From Glandiceps talaboti (lineage: Eukaryota; Hemichordata; Enteropneusta; Spengelidae), in the NCBI RefSeq assembly GCF_964340395.1, contig NC_135559.1, positions 13,260,759 to 13,324,758 on the forward strand: a stretch of DNA of 64,000 nt, in the 5' to 3' direction. Below, one piece after another: positions 1 to 44,770 of this stretch (positions within the stretch are counted from its first letter, which is position 1; each line of letters opens with the position of its first letter). The position numbers were made by a program, and so were the translations under genes. Under the pieces are notes generated by a model. That model saw only the letters and a list, made by a program, of their open reading frames with translations. It searched no databases and was not told the origin of the DNA.

Positions 1-34828
<34,828 letters not shown>

Positions 34829-35000
34829 CTTGTGCGGGATGTCAAAGGTCAACAGCCCACTTTAAGGTCACGAAGGCCAATATGATCAGCGTGGTGACAC
34901 AGAGGGGGATATACTGATAAACGCAGCAGTCTCGTCTTTTGAAATTGTTTGTGTCTCTATTTCAATTGTTGGGAAGATTGCAAAAGAAACATTCGAATCT
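34829..35000 (-). promoter_or_regulatory. TPP2 5' flank / 5'UTR
   Basis: Sequence directly upstream of the TPP2 ATG; it must hold the 5'UTR and probably the core promoter. I see no TATA box at a convincing distance. The nearest gene on this side is the 3' end of BRCC3, 4.8 kb away. Placement is inferred from gene position only; the transcription start is not visible. Confidence 0.35.
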
Positions 35001-35691
35001 AAATGTCTAAAATTCTTCTTCTTTTTTAAAATTTTGTGTGTGTTTAAATTTTTGTTTTTTGTTTTTCTGCACGAAATTAAAGGAATACAACTTCTTGTTA
35101 ACTGTACAAATGATAATGTTTTTTGTTTGTGTTTGGTTATTTGGTTTTTTGGGTTTTTTTTTTTTGCAAGAATGGAACTTTAAAGTTCTTTGATTATGGA
35201 TTTAAAATTAATAATTCCCTAGTTTATTAATTGTACTTGTGAGAATTGAAAAAAATGCGACATTTAATAAAATCTTGAATCAGAATAAATGTTTTAGCCC
35301 CATGATTTTGATGTCAAGTTTTACAATGTCGTTCACCAAATGCCATTATGTTGTGCCAGATAGCTAGGTAAGTCTTTGTGCTACCAGAGACTAGCTATTT
35401 GGCTCGATGATCATGTTCTTTGTATGTGTGTCAAACCGCGTAGTCTAAGGGCTATAAATATGTCATTATATTTTGATTTTCTTTGCTCTTTAACGACTTT
35501 AACATTTGACCTGCATTACAGCTCATCTTTCACACATAGCCTACACTGAGATTTAAGTCTTGTGGAGATGTTGGCAATTACCCACTCACTACTATGTGTA
35601 GTATAAAGGCTGACACTTCATATGCATGTTATCTTTGAATGTGGTAATCATCTTGACATTGTATTGTTCCACTCTCCTTGTTGGTTCTAAG

Positions 35692-36068
35692 GCCAAATAA
35701 AAAAAAGTTGTAGTTTCGATTACACTCAATTTTAGAATAGGTGGGGTAGGTAGATTTTTTATCTTATTTTATTATACATTTCTTTCTGTGCAAGTGTCTA
35801 GTTCTGCTTTCCATTGTTTTCCAAATGGTCTCTGTGTTGTTTATTTTTCTTATCAGATGTACAGCCATTACAGATTGGAAGAACAGATTTATGTTGTCTT
35901 TTTAAGTTGCTGTCACTTTCCGCATCCAATATTTCTCGTGAGACTTCACAATTTTTGCGATTTTATTATTTTTTTCTTGAATACGTAAAAAAAAGTTTAG
36001 GGTCGCCGTTCAAAAATTGGTGGGGTCAGGTAACCAGAACCAAACAATTATCTTTTTTAGGCCTTAGC
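35692..36068 (+). mobile_element. GGCC-ended element F, copy 2
   Basis: Starts GGCCAAATAAAAAAAAG and ends AACAATTATCTTTTTTAGGCC, giving short A-rich inverted ends. Shares GTACAGCCATTACAGATTGG and GTGAGACTTCACA with the copy at 28563. Lies between TPP2 and BRCC3. Confidence 0.8.
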
Positions 36069-36337
36069 ACACAGTGATGCTATAGATGTCATCTTCATGG
36101 GTTACTAATAAGAATTTGCACCGGCTTTCTAAAAAAAAATTAGCCTTACGCAAGGCATAGTGAGGAGTAGTAACTGCCAAACTCTAGACTCAAGGCTATC
36201 ACACATATAAAAACCATTGTAATATTTACATACAACATAGCACTGGTAGGATATCAAATTAAATTTTTTTATTTCCTAATGGTCCAATGTTGTCATATGT
36301 GAACACAACTTTGTATATATATCGATATATGATTAAT

Positions 36338-36378
36338 GTCCCACCCCCACCCCACCCCCACCGACACCCCCACCCCAT
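36338..36378. repeat. C-rich low-complexity tract
   Basis: CCCCAC/CCCACC repeats over about 40 bp. Confidence 0.85.
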
Positions 36379-36584
36379 CCTAAAAGAGACGCAAAATGAT
36401 AACTAGAAGATACATTAAATCTTCGTTTTGAATAAATACAAAAAAATTACTTGAATACAAGTCACTGTGAAAAAATAATTACTCGAAGAACATCCACAAT
36501 AACTTTATGTTTAATTAAATATTTCCAAATAAAAGTAAATAAACTTATTGTACAAGTCCTGAGATAAAACTTTCTAGTTTAAAT

Positions 36585-36930
36585 AGACCAAATAAGAAAA
36601 ATAGTGTGTTTCCACTAACCTAACAGATCCTAGTTAAAGCCTTCGACCTTAAAGTTAACATTTTTTTTAACACTTAAAACAAAAAAGATAAGAAATTCTT
36701 TGTCTTCTTGACCTTCATGCATGTCTGTTTTCTTTCCCCAGTGATGTCTGTACATATTTCATCAAACTATCACAGAAGGGGTATTCTGACAGACATTTTG
36801 TTTTATTTTGGGTCGAAGCAATATTTTTCAAAACTAAAAAGAAATTAAAAAGATCAAATCAAATCAAATCAAATCCCTGACCTACCTAACTTATTTTCTG
36901 AGGTCATGTCATCAGAAACACACGCCTTAT
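36585..36930 (-). mobile_element. GGCC-ended element F, copy 3
   Basis: Opposite orientation; shares AATAGTGTGTTTCCACTAAC, CTGTACATATTTCATCAAAC and CCTGACCTACCTAAC with 46738-47070. Confidence 0.75.
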
Positions 36931-37052
36931 CCATCTTATAAATTGCTAAACTGTGAGGTAATATTTCTTCTTTAGCCATAAATTGTTCTGAGCCCACATA
37001 TTGCCTTTTTTTTTAATTCTATCACTAATATATATTGTTTGCCTATAAATTC

Positions 37053-37432
37053 ACAGGGAGCTAAGGAACTATGTTACAAACATTCAAACAAACAAACAAG
37101 GAAACACATAAATATGCAAATGAAATATCATTTTAAACTCATGGATAACTATCTATAAAGTATATATGGGCCATAATACTACTGAAATAATAAACTATAT
37201 GTTTCGACATATACTCATGTGCTTTGTATAGATAGTATATATAGAAACATATAGTATATTATTTCAATAGTACACAGGCCCGTATATACATATATACAGT
37301 TGTGTTTATAGAGTTATTCATTTAAAATGATATTTCATTTACCCATACATGACTGTTTATTTATTTATTTATTTATTTATTTGTTTGTTTATTTGCTTGT
37401 TTGTAATATGGTTCTTGGGCTCCCTATGATAG
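37053..37432. mobile_element. foldback element with GGGAGC ends
   Basis: Long inverted arms: left GGGAGCTAAGGAACTATGTT ... AATGAAATATCATTTTAAA; right its inverse, ending ATGGTTCTTGGGCTCCC, with (TTTA)n inside the right arm. Centre about 160 bp. No ORF. Confidence 0.65.
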
Positions 37433-37529
37433 ATCTTCTACTATAAAACCAATCTTATGTTACATAATTATGAATGTAAGCATAGACATTCTCCTATGAT
37501 CTAAGTAGCTATCCATATTTTGAAGCTGC

Positions 37530-37563
37530 CCCCCCACCCACCCACCCACCCACCCACCCACAC

Positions 37564-37633
<70 letters not shown>
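37530..37633. repeat. (CACC)n and (CA)n microsatellite
   Basis: CCCA repeats followed by about 35 CA units. Confidence 0.95.
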
Positions 37634-37635
<2 letters not shown>

Positions 37636-37640
37636 TATAG

Positions 37641-38015
37641 CCTGTCTACAGTGCTGATCTGTCACTCTGATAGCCCTAACACCTCTCAGCTTGTTATCGT
37701 ATCAATTCAAACTGAGTTAGCCACATTCTCAAAATCCACTATCAGAACACCTGTATGTTCAAATTTACATATTTATAAATTTATAAATTTACATGTAAAA
37801 ATTACCATACTTCATGTGTAGTATGTTGTGGTCATCACTGTGACAAATGTTCATTTACATAATGACTTAATTTGAATAATCAAACAGTCTGGCATATGTA
37901 ATCACAGTGACCAAATAGCTTATGGGCATATTGTCAAATTACAATATCCACTTCATAGAGGATTCTATAACAAGCTGAGAGTTATCGGAGTCACAGATCA
38001 GTACCGTAGACAACA
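37641..38015. mobile_element. TIR element K
   Basis: Left end CTGTCTACAGTGCTGATCTG and TCAGCTTGTTATC; right end is the inverse (ATAACAAGCTGAGAG, CAGATCAGTACCGTAGACAA). TIR about 50 bp. No ORF. Confidence 0.65.
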
Positions 38016-38469
38016 ACAATGACAACATTTTGTGAATAAATGTTAAGATATTTGCAATTTGCAACTGCAAAAAAAACATGTAAAAACATACACTACTGCT
38101 GGGTCAGTACAAGGAACGCAATGTAGAAATGTCTGCCCATTAGAAGTGATACAAAACAGGATTTTGCTAGGGAGTCAAATCACATTCATATCCCTAACCT
38201 AACACTAACCATAACCCCATAGCTTGAATGAACATGTATATCTTCAAAACAGAGGATCCACTGTTCTTCATTTTTTGCCCCATACATTCCTTTCTTCTAT
38301 ACATTTTAATATAAAAATTATTTTGAAGAATTTCATACTAGCGTACATATTTAAATCCGACGCATACTGTTTATTGGTGTTCTCATGCATTGTGTGTTGG
38401 CTCAGGGAGGTGTATTTGCCAATTTTGCTATCTGCATGATACAACGGTGACACCCTTAGTTTCAACAAG

Positions 38470-38722
38470 CTCAGACAGATGCAGACTAAAACTATTTTAT
38501 CATAGCATAAAGTAGGTGAAATAAATAGGTGATAGTGATGCCTGCTGGTCTTGGTGATGTCAATATCATCACCCTACATCAAAATAATGTAATTGTTGGA
38601 TGTCCCCAAAAATATACAAATATAACACTATATGGGTCTCGTCATAGACTGAACCATTCTACCGGGAGTGTAATCATGTCAAAGTTCATTGATAGATTTA
38701 ATGTCAACATGTTTTAGTTTGT
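38470..38722 (+). mobile_element. TIR element B, copy 2
   Basis: Left block GATGCAGACTAAAACTATTT is the inverse of the right block ATGTTTTAGTTTGTATC; the interior TGTCCCCAAAAATATACAAA matches the copy at 4280. Confidence 0.6.
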
Positions 38723-38756
38723 ATCAGATCAATACTAAATAATGTGTAGTGAACAT

Positions 38757-39152
38757 TATTACATATGTACCAGAGATTACTTGCACATACTATGTGTGCA
38801 CATACTTAGTGGTATTTGCACTGCATGGAAATACCGAAAACATTATTGCATACCTTGATGCAAATGATATGCAAATGAAGATGCGATCGTTCGTGCCACA
38901 AAAAAGCATATGATCACATGATGTAATTTTTATGGAAATTTGTTGTTTTGGATAAAAATATTGTAATAATAACAGAACCCCTATGAGTTCCAGTGTGGGT
39001 ACTCAGGGGTATTTGCACTCGTGCTTGCAGTGTTTTCTGCTGCACTTTCACTCGCTACACCTGTGAAAGTACGGTGCAGACAACACTGCAAACACTCATG
39101 CAAATAACCCAAGTACACCACACTTGCATTCACATGAGGTTCTGTTATATAC
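38757..39152 (+). mobile_element. foldback element A, copy 2
   Basis: Starts TTACATATGTACCAGAGATT; carries GATATGCAAATGAAG; hairpin arms GCTTGCAGTGTTTTCTGC and CAACACTGCAAACACTCATG; ends ACATGAGGTTCTGTTATAT. It lies between two B elements. Confidence 0.8.
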
Positions 39153-39195
39153 TTAAATGTCTGCTATAAAAAGTTGGTGATACTACTGCAGTAAT

Positions 39196-39512
39196 CGAGC
39201 ATTCTGATTACTAAGAGAGACTCAAACTAAACCTATTGATGTCTGACGTGGTAGATTACGCAAGTTGGTGATAGCAGTGTTGGTGCTGTGCAGATATAAT
39301 CAACTCTGTAATCAGGATAGCGTAAACACTGGAAATCCCTCAAATGTACATACTAAGATCACGGAAGTCACATCAGAAATGCCACTCTATTGTGAGTATA
39401 ATTAAACCAACAGATATACAACAGTTTATGTCAACATATGGTGCAACTGTAGTTTTAGTTTGTGGCTATCTTAGTAAACCAAAACCTTGATTGCCACTGT
39501 TGTAAAATGGCT
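39196..39512 (+). mobile_element. TIR element B, copy 3
   Basis: Left ACTCAAACTAAACCTATT, right TAGTTTTAGTTTGTGGCTAT and TTGCCACTGTTGTA. The interior shares TAAACACTGGAAATCCC with the copy at 4280. It lies just 3' of BRCC3. Confidence 0.65.
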
Positions 39513-39616
39513 ATCTGTTGTAAGTATACAGACTGTTTGTCAGTTGAATTGAAAACTGAGGTGGCAGAAAATGGATATTTCAAAAAAAAAAGTATTTTTG
39601 AAAGTTTGTTTATCTA

Positions 39617-42600
39617 TCATGATTCTAGTTCTTTTAGTAGTTCTTCTTTCTCTTTCTGCAAAGCTTCTATCTTCATCTCGTTTCTCTGTAGTCTGCTTTC
39701 TAAACTCTGTAGTAGTGGTCCTGTTAGAACTTCCATGATGTGACTCAGAGATTTGGTATACACTGAAATACAGACATACAAGTCAGTGAATGCACTGTGA
39801 TGTGAATCAGAGATTTGGTATACACTGAAATACAGACATACAAGTCAGTGAATGCACTGTGATGTGAATCAGAGATTTGGTATACACTGAAATACAGATA
39901 TACACGTCAGTGAATACACTATGATGTGACTCAGAGATTTGGTATACACTGAAATACATACAAGTCAGTGAATACACTATGATGTGACTCAGAGATTTGG
40001 TATACACTGAAATACATACAAGTCAGTGAATACACTATGATGTGACTCAGAGATTTGGTATACACTGAAATACATACAAGTCAGTGAATACACTATGATG
40101 TGACTCAGAGATTTGGTATACACTGAAATACAGACTGGTATGAATGAGTGAGTGAGTGAGTAAGCGAGTGAGCGAGCGAGTGTGCGTGTGCGTGCGTGCA
40201 TGCAAGCGAGCAAGCAAGCGAGTGGGTGAGTGAATAAATGAGTGTGTGAACAAACAAATGGTTGAACAAAGGAACAAATGGATATTAAATAAATTCAAAT
40301 CAAAATACTGAGATTAATCCTTAAAACTTTGTCGAGATTTTCCTGTTGTATGCAGCTTGAAATTGGTCAAAATATGAAATAAGATGAACAAACAACATCG
40401 CATTTCTGAATTTAGCAAAGAGATTTCTACTAGTAGATTTAAAGTGTACCATACCTGCTCCGTTGTGAGTTCTAGTCAGAAGATCCAGATTCTCATTCTC
40501 TAAAGTTTTACTGTAAGCTTCTTGTTCTTCTATGGATAGAATCCTTGGTAGATGAACCAGTGCATCAAGACAAGGACTACTTAACGCTTCCTTGGGTTTT
40601 ACATATAGAGGTACTTCTAACCTTTCATACCTGGATACATAGTTTTACAAGAAAAGAGAGAAATGTAAACAATTTCTGAAAAATAACAACGAAATCTGTC
40701 ACTTTGGGTTTCACATATCGAGGTACTTCTAATCTGTCATACCTAGAAAAATAGTCGCACATAAAAAAAAAAATTTCTGAAAAATGACAAGGAGATACAA
40801 GGAAATTAGTCTGTACGGTACACCATGATGGGGCGCCCTCACACATCAGTCTACAAGGAAATCTGTACTTCTAACATCTCATACCTGGAAAAATATGTTA
40901 ACACATGAAAAGAGAAACAATTTCTGAAAAAATAACAAGGCTAAACATGACACAAGGAAAACTTACATTGGAGCTTCTCCTTCTGGACTCTGATTGGTTG
41001 CTTGGAAGCATGTGACTTGTATCCTACCAATTTTTGTAGTTTTGTCATTGTTAAAACATGAAAATATGAGACCAATGAATCCTTCATCCATATATCTCTG
41101 ATACATAGCTTGTGTTAACACATCTACACAAGGAAAGGAAAGAAAAAACATTATTCACATCTCTGAATTTTGATTTTAAAAAACATGTTTCCTGGTAAAA
41201 GTACTTAGTTACTTCAAAGAGTATCTTAGGAATTAGGAGACAGCTATATATATATATCTGATATCAGCCTATTATTTCATATGTACCAGAGATTACTTGC
41301 ACCAGTGTATGTGCATACTAGTGGTATTTTCACTTAGTGCAGAGCAATACCAAAAACATTATTGCACAGTTCCATACAAATGATATGCAAATGAGGACCT
41401 GATCATTCATTGTACATGAAAGTGTGTGATCGCATAGTGTCATTTTATGGAAATTTACTGTTTTGAATAAACATATGTAATAATAACAGAACGCCATGCA
41501 GCATGAGTTCCAGTATGGGCACTCAGTGATATTTGCACTCATGCTTGTAGAGGTTTCTGCTGCACTTTCGCTACGCTCTTGGAAGACCTGCCACAGAGGA
41601 CACTGCAAGCACTCTTGCAAATACCCTGAATACGCCACATTCGCACTCTCGTTTTATGGGATTCTATCATATTACTGACCTGTGATGGCCATACTGTAAT
41701 GTGTGGATGTGAATGATACCAGACTAATACTTACCAACATGTGACGGCCATACTGTAATGTGTGGATGTGAATGATACCAGCCTACAACTCTTAGAGGTC
41801 TTTGTAAAAGATTAGCTAATCTGTGGTCAAGGTTAAGGATAAATATCATCTATTAAAATTCAAAAAAATTGATTTATGGTTAGGTTTACTGTACAATATG
41901 ATAGTCCTAAATAGTTAACAAACCAAACGCCCAACTAATTTTGAAGACAAAAATATTGAAGTTCAAGATTTTTTTGTTAACCAAATGATCTGAACTTTAG
42001 AAAAATGTTAAACTGACAATGGATTTATTATGGTATTTATGTTATCATATTTCATTTTCAAAACGTTATTTTCTTCTAAATCAGTTTAGTTCTATTACTA
42101 TATTTTATCATTCTTGTTACACTTACTCAAGTCTCTGTGTTTCCCTCTTTTATTTGAATAATTTTTTTAAAACACAATTTTGTTCTTTTATGTGAAATAG
42201 TCACAGACCACTGACCTGAGTGAACATTTTTGTGAACAACACTTAGACTCTCTCATCAGCCATTGCCAGCATCGCTATTAGCTGTTTTGTATGTACCAAT
42301 ATCTACCAAGTAATAGTACTAAAACATTCTAGTGCCTTCATTGACTACATAGGACTAATTATTTGTTGACATGTTACTGGATGCTCCATGCCCCCAGGGC
42401 ATCACAATAACATTGAGCATCCATTAATACATCAACAAATGATTAGCTCTATGTACGTCAAGGAAGGCCCATAGTACGAAGATATTCCAGTACAATTATG
42501 CGGTAGATATTGGTACATACAAGACAGCTAATAGTAATGTTGCCAAGGACTGGTGAGAGAGTCTAGTAAACACTAAACCCTTGGGAGACAGACTACTAGT

Positions 42601-43342
42601 AACTGGGAAAAATAAAAATAAGTTGACCACACATCACTGATGAATAACAAATTCAAAACATTTCAAGATTTTGTGACCAAAAAAAACTAAAATAAAAACA
42701 ATGGACTGGTGCCAGTTTCTTGTCTGAAATTCATTTTTTATCAAAAGGATATCTCAGCTTCTGTAGCAGCAGCTGAGAGTTGTTCAGGTGAGATTTCAAC
42801 CCTGTCTGGTTGTTTATCAGATCTTGTCAGCATAACCACCGAGTCGATGTGAACTATTTGTGAATCAGCCTGCAAAATAAAAACACACATGGTCAAATCT
42901 CATCAGATTTACAACAAAATCATCCACACTACACACTAAGTCTCTTGTCTGTGATTCATATGTACTATATTTATGGCACAACAATTTAGAATCGAATTAA
43001 TCAAGTCACTGAGCATCCTTTAAAGTTAAACATAATCTTAGTTTACCTGAAAATGTGTTTGTGTTTGTTTGTATGTATATATGCATGTATGTATGTATGT
43101 ATGTATGTATGTATGTATGTATGTATGTATGTATGTATGTATGTATGTATGTACATATGTATGTATACTATGTATGTATGTATGTATGTATGTATGTATG
43201 TATGTATGTATGTATGTATGTATGTATGTATGTATCACAGTATGTATCACAGTATGTATGTATGTATGTATGTATGTATGTATGTATGTATGTATGTATG
43301 TATGTATGTATGTATGTATGTATGTATGTGTTTGTATGTATG

Positions 43343-43376
<34 letters not shown>

Positions 43377-44545
43377 TGTATGTATGTATGTATGTATGTA
43401 CATTGTATGTATATATATATGTATGTATGTAGTTTTGGTAGTACTGGAACTCTTTCTTGGGTGTAACTCGGAGTTTCACGCATATTGCGATCATCAGACA
43501 CTCAAAATGTGTATGTATGTATGTATGTATGTATGTATGTACATATGTATGTATACTATGTATGTATGTATGTATGTATGTATGTATGTATGTATGTATG
43601 TATGTATGTATGTATGTATGTATGTATCACAGTATGTATGTATGTATGTATGTATGTATGTATGTATGTATGTATGTATGTATGTATGTATGTATGTATG
43701 TATGTATGTATGTATGTATGTATGTGTCTGATGATCGCAATATGCGTGAAACTCCGAGTTACACCCAAGAAAGAGTTCCAGTACCACCAAAACTATTACG
43801 CTCTGCCACTGCGGTATAGAGCACTGTCTTATAGCAGATTGATACTCACCGAGTTATGTATGTATGTACGTACGTACGTACGTACGTACGTACGTATGTA
43901 TGTGTGTCTGCATGCGTGCCTGCATGCCTGACTGCGCGTGCACGAGTGCATGCATGCATGTATGTGTGTGTATCAAAATTAAAATGTAACAAAATGTATA
44001 ATCATAAATAATATTGTAGGTCAATAACTCATCAAAACAAAAGGAAAAAATAAATAAAAATGCCATACACGCATTGACTGACAAAAATATCTAGGAGAAA
44101 ATAGATACATTCATAATATTATTAGTAAGGATGAAACAAAGGGAGAGTATAGCAGTTCTATTAACCATAGATAAGCAAGTTACTTGTCTATTTTAATTTA
44201 ACAGACACCAATGTACACAGGATCAGGATGTACTGAAGGATCTTGGGTTTGGAGCTGGACTCATGGTCTTCCTTACAAAACACAAGTATACTAGATTTTT
44301 CTACCGTCTTGAAAGAATTTACAAACTGTAAAAACAAATACAGACTAATCAAGAGAACAAGGAAGGGCAAGAATAATTCACTTCCTGTAACTGTTTCATT
44401 TTACATGCAATAATAAACACGTCAAAATTGAAGTACTTACCTCTCCGATACAGAGCCCCATTACCTCTTCTCTCTCCGTCGACAGAGCATGTGTCAGACA
44501 TACCATGAAGGCGTCGGCTTCTAAATGTACTGCTGAGATCGCCAT
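39617..44545 (-). CDS. BRCC3: BRCC36, K63-specific JAMM deubiquitinase
   Basis: Zinc metalloprotease that cleaves K63-linked ubiquitin in the BRISC and BRCA1-A complexes. Exons: 44441-44545, 42753-42869, 41735-41822, 40967-41123, 40455-40630, 39617-39762; all phases agree and give 262 residues and a TGA stop. The MPN/JAMM signature is complete: Glu27 (EREEVMG), His91 and His93 (YHSHPHITVWPSHVD) and Asp104, which is split across exons 3 and 4. The C-terminus is a predicted coiled coil (LLQSLESRLQRNE). It is shorter than the human protein (316) because a loop after GLCIGE is missing. Intron 2 is AT-AC (U12 type). Exons 3, 5 and 6 have tandem copies of one edge in the adjoining intron. The ATG at 44545 is 225 bp from the COMMD2 ATG on the other strand. 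Confidence 0.96.
39762..40135 (-). repeat. tandem copies of the BRCC3 last-exon acceptor
   Basis: About seven units of 56-63 bp, each with the acceptor ACTGTATTTCAG and the exon start TGTATACCAAATCTCTGA. The one at 39762 leads into the real exon; the others diverge or stop after the VYTKSLSHI-like part. Confidence 0.9.
40141..40245. repeat. (GAGT)n / (GAGC)n low-complexity tract
   Basis: GAGT, GAGC and CGTG repeats following the junction array. Confidence 0.85.
40600..40895 (-). repeat. tandem copies of the BRCC3 exon 5 acceptor edge
   Basis: Real exon start at 40630 (CCAG then GTATGAAAGG). Copies with acceptor-like AG lie at 40742 (TTTTTCTAG then GTATGACAGA, reading YDRLEVPRYVKPK) and 40884 (TTTTTCCAG then GTATGAGATG). 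Confidence 0.85.
41272..41672 (+). mobile_element. foldback element A, copy 3
   Basis: Starts TATGTACCAGAGATTACTTG, carries GATATGCAAATGAGG, then hairpin arms with TGCTTGTAGAGGTTTCTGC and GGACACTGCAAGCACTC. Lies in the BRCC3 intron between exons 3 and 4. Confidence 0.75.
41673..41795 (-). repeat. duplicated donor edge of the BRCC3 JAMM exon
   Basis: The end of exon 3 (WYHSHPHITVWPSH, donor GTAAGT at 41734) is repeated 59 bp downstream, where the copy reads WYHSHPHITVWPSQ followed by GTCAGT. Confidence 0.9.
41823..42752 (-). other. U12-type AT-AC intron in BRCC3
   Basis: Minus strand: exon ends GCTGAG, the intron opens with ATATCCTTTT, an exact U12 5' splice site, and closes with TCCTTAACCTTGACCAC, which holds the U12 branch motif TCCTTAAC about 10 nt from the terminal AC. 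The next exon begins AGA TTA GCT. Using AT-AC keeps phase 0 and gives TEAE-RLAN, matching vertebrate BRCC36. Confidence 0.92.
42246..42563. mobile_element. TA-flanked TIR element I, copy 2
   Basis: Inverted ends GACTCTCTCATCAGCC and TGGTGAGAGAGTC with about 65-bp arms (including TTGTATGTACCAATATCTAC), flanked by TA at 42244-42245 and 42564-42565. Inside the U12 intron. Confidence 0.75.
43083..43430. repeat. (TGTA)n microsatellite
   Basis: About 350 bp of TGTA repeats with ATCACAG interruptions, in BRCC3 intron 1. The long CMYV/HTYI open frames over it are artefacts. Confidence 0.95.
43434..43800. repeat. inverted repeat bracketing a second (TGTA)n array
   Basis: Near-perfect arms of about 70 bp, 43434-43503 (AGTTTTGGTAGTACTGGAAC ... 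GATCATCAGACAC) and 43725-43795 (its inverse), enclose about 220 bp of TGTA repeat. A further TGTA/CGTA run follows at 43855-43910. Confidence 0.9.
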
Positions 44546-44770
44546 GTTTTCTAAAATACTGTAATATTTAGCTCTGACCTTTATAAATTTATCAAAATAC
44601 ACCCAACTTTGACGAAACACCTCTTCCGATTCCCGAATGACTAATACCGAGATGTGAAGTTACGAACAAACGAATAAGGGAATCCTTTCGTTTGTTCGGT
44701 ATTCTTTCCTACAATTAGGGAAACCCTTGTTAGCCGAAGTGTTCATTGGTGCACACCCCCTTTATCAAAA
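44546..44770. promoter_or_regulatory. bidirectional promoter of BRCC3 and COMMD2
   Basis: Only 225 bp separate the two divergent ATGs. The region has a perfect inverted repeat CGAACAAACGA (44663-44673) / TCGTTTGTTCG (44688-44698), plus an outer pair AATACCGA (44644-44651) / TCGGTATT (44696-44703). An inverted CCAAT box (CATTGG) lies near 44744. No TATA box seen. Bidirectional use is inferred from geometry. Confidence 0.75.

Noticed and set aside
34829-34852. N-terminal extension of TPP2 upstream of 34828
   Set aside because: The frame is open but begins with TTG; the only ATG fits the conserved N-terminus and Kozak context.
35000-39600. Extra gene between TPP2 and BRCC3
   Set aside because: Only repeat elements and short unsupported frames seen on both strands.
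39762-40135. CRISPR-like regular repeats
   Set aside because: Units are contiguous junction duplications with no distinct spacers, in an animal gene.
43038-43931. Long open frames reading CMYV or HTYI repeats
   Set aside because: They are translations of (TGTA)n microsatellite in all frames, not genes.
44546-44620. Extension of BRCC3 upstream of the ATG at 44545
   Set aside because: The frame is open but the vertebrate protein starts at the equivalent of the 44545 ATG, and the extension has no similarity.
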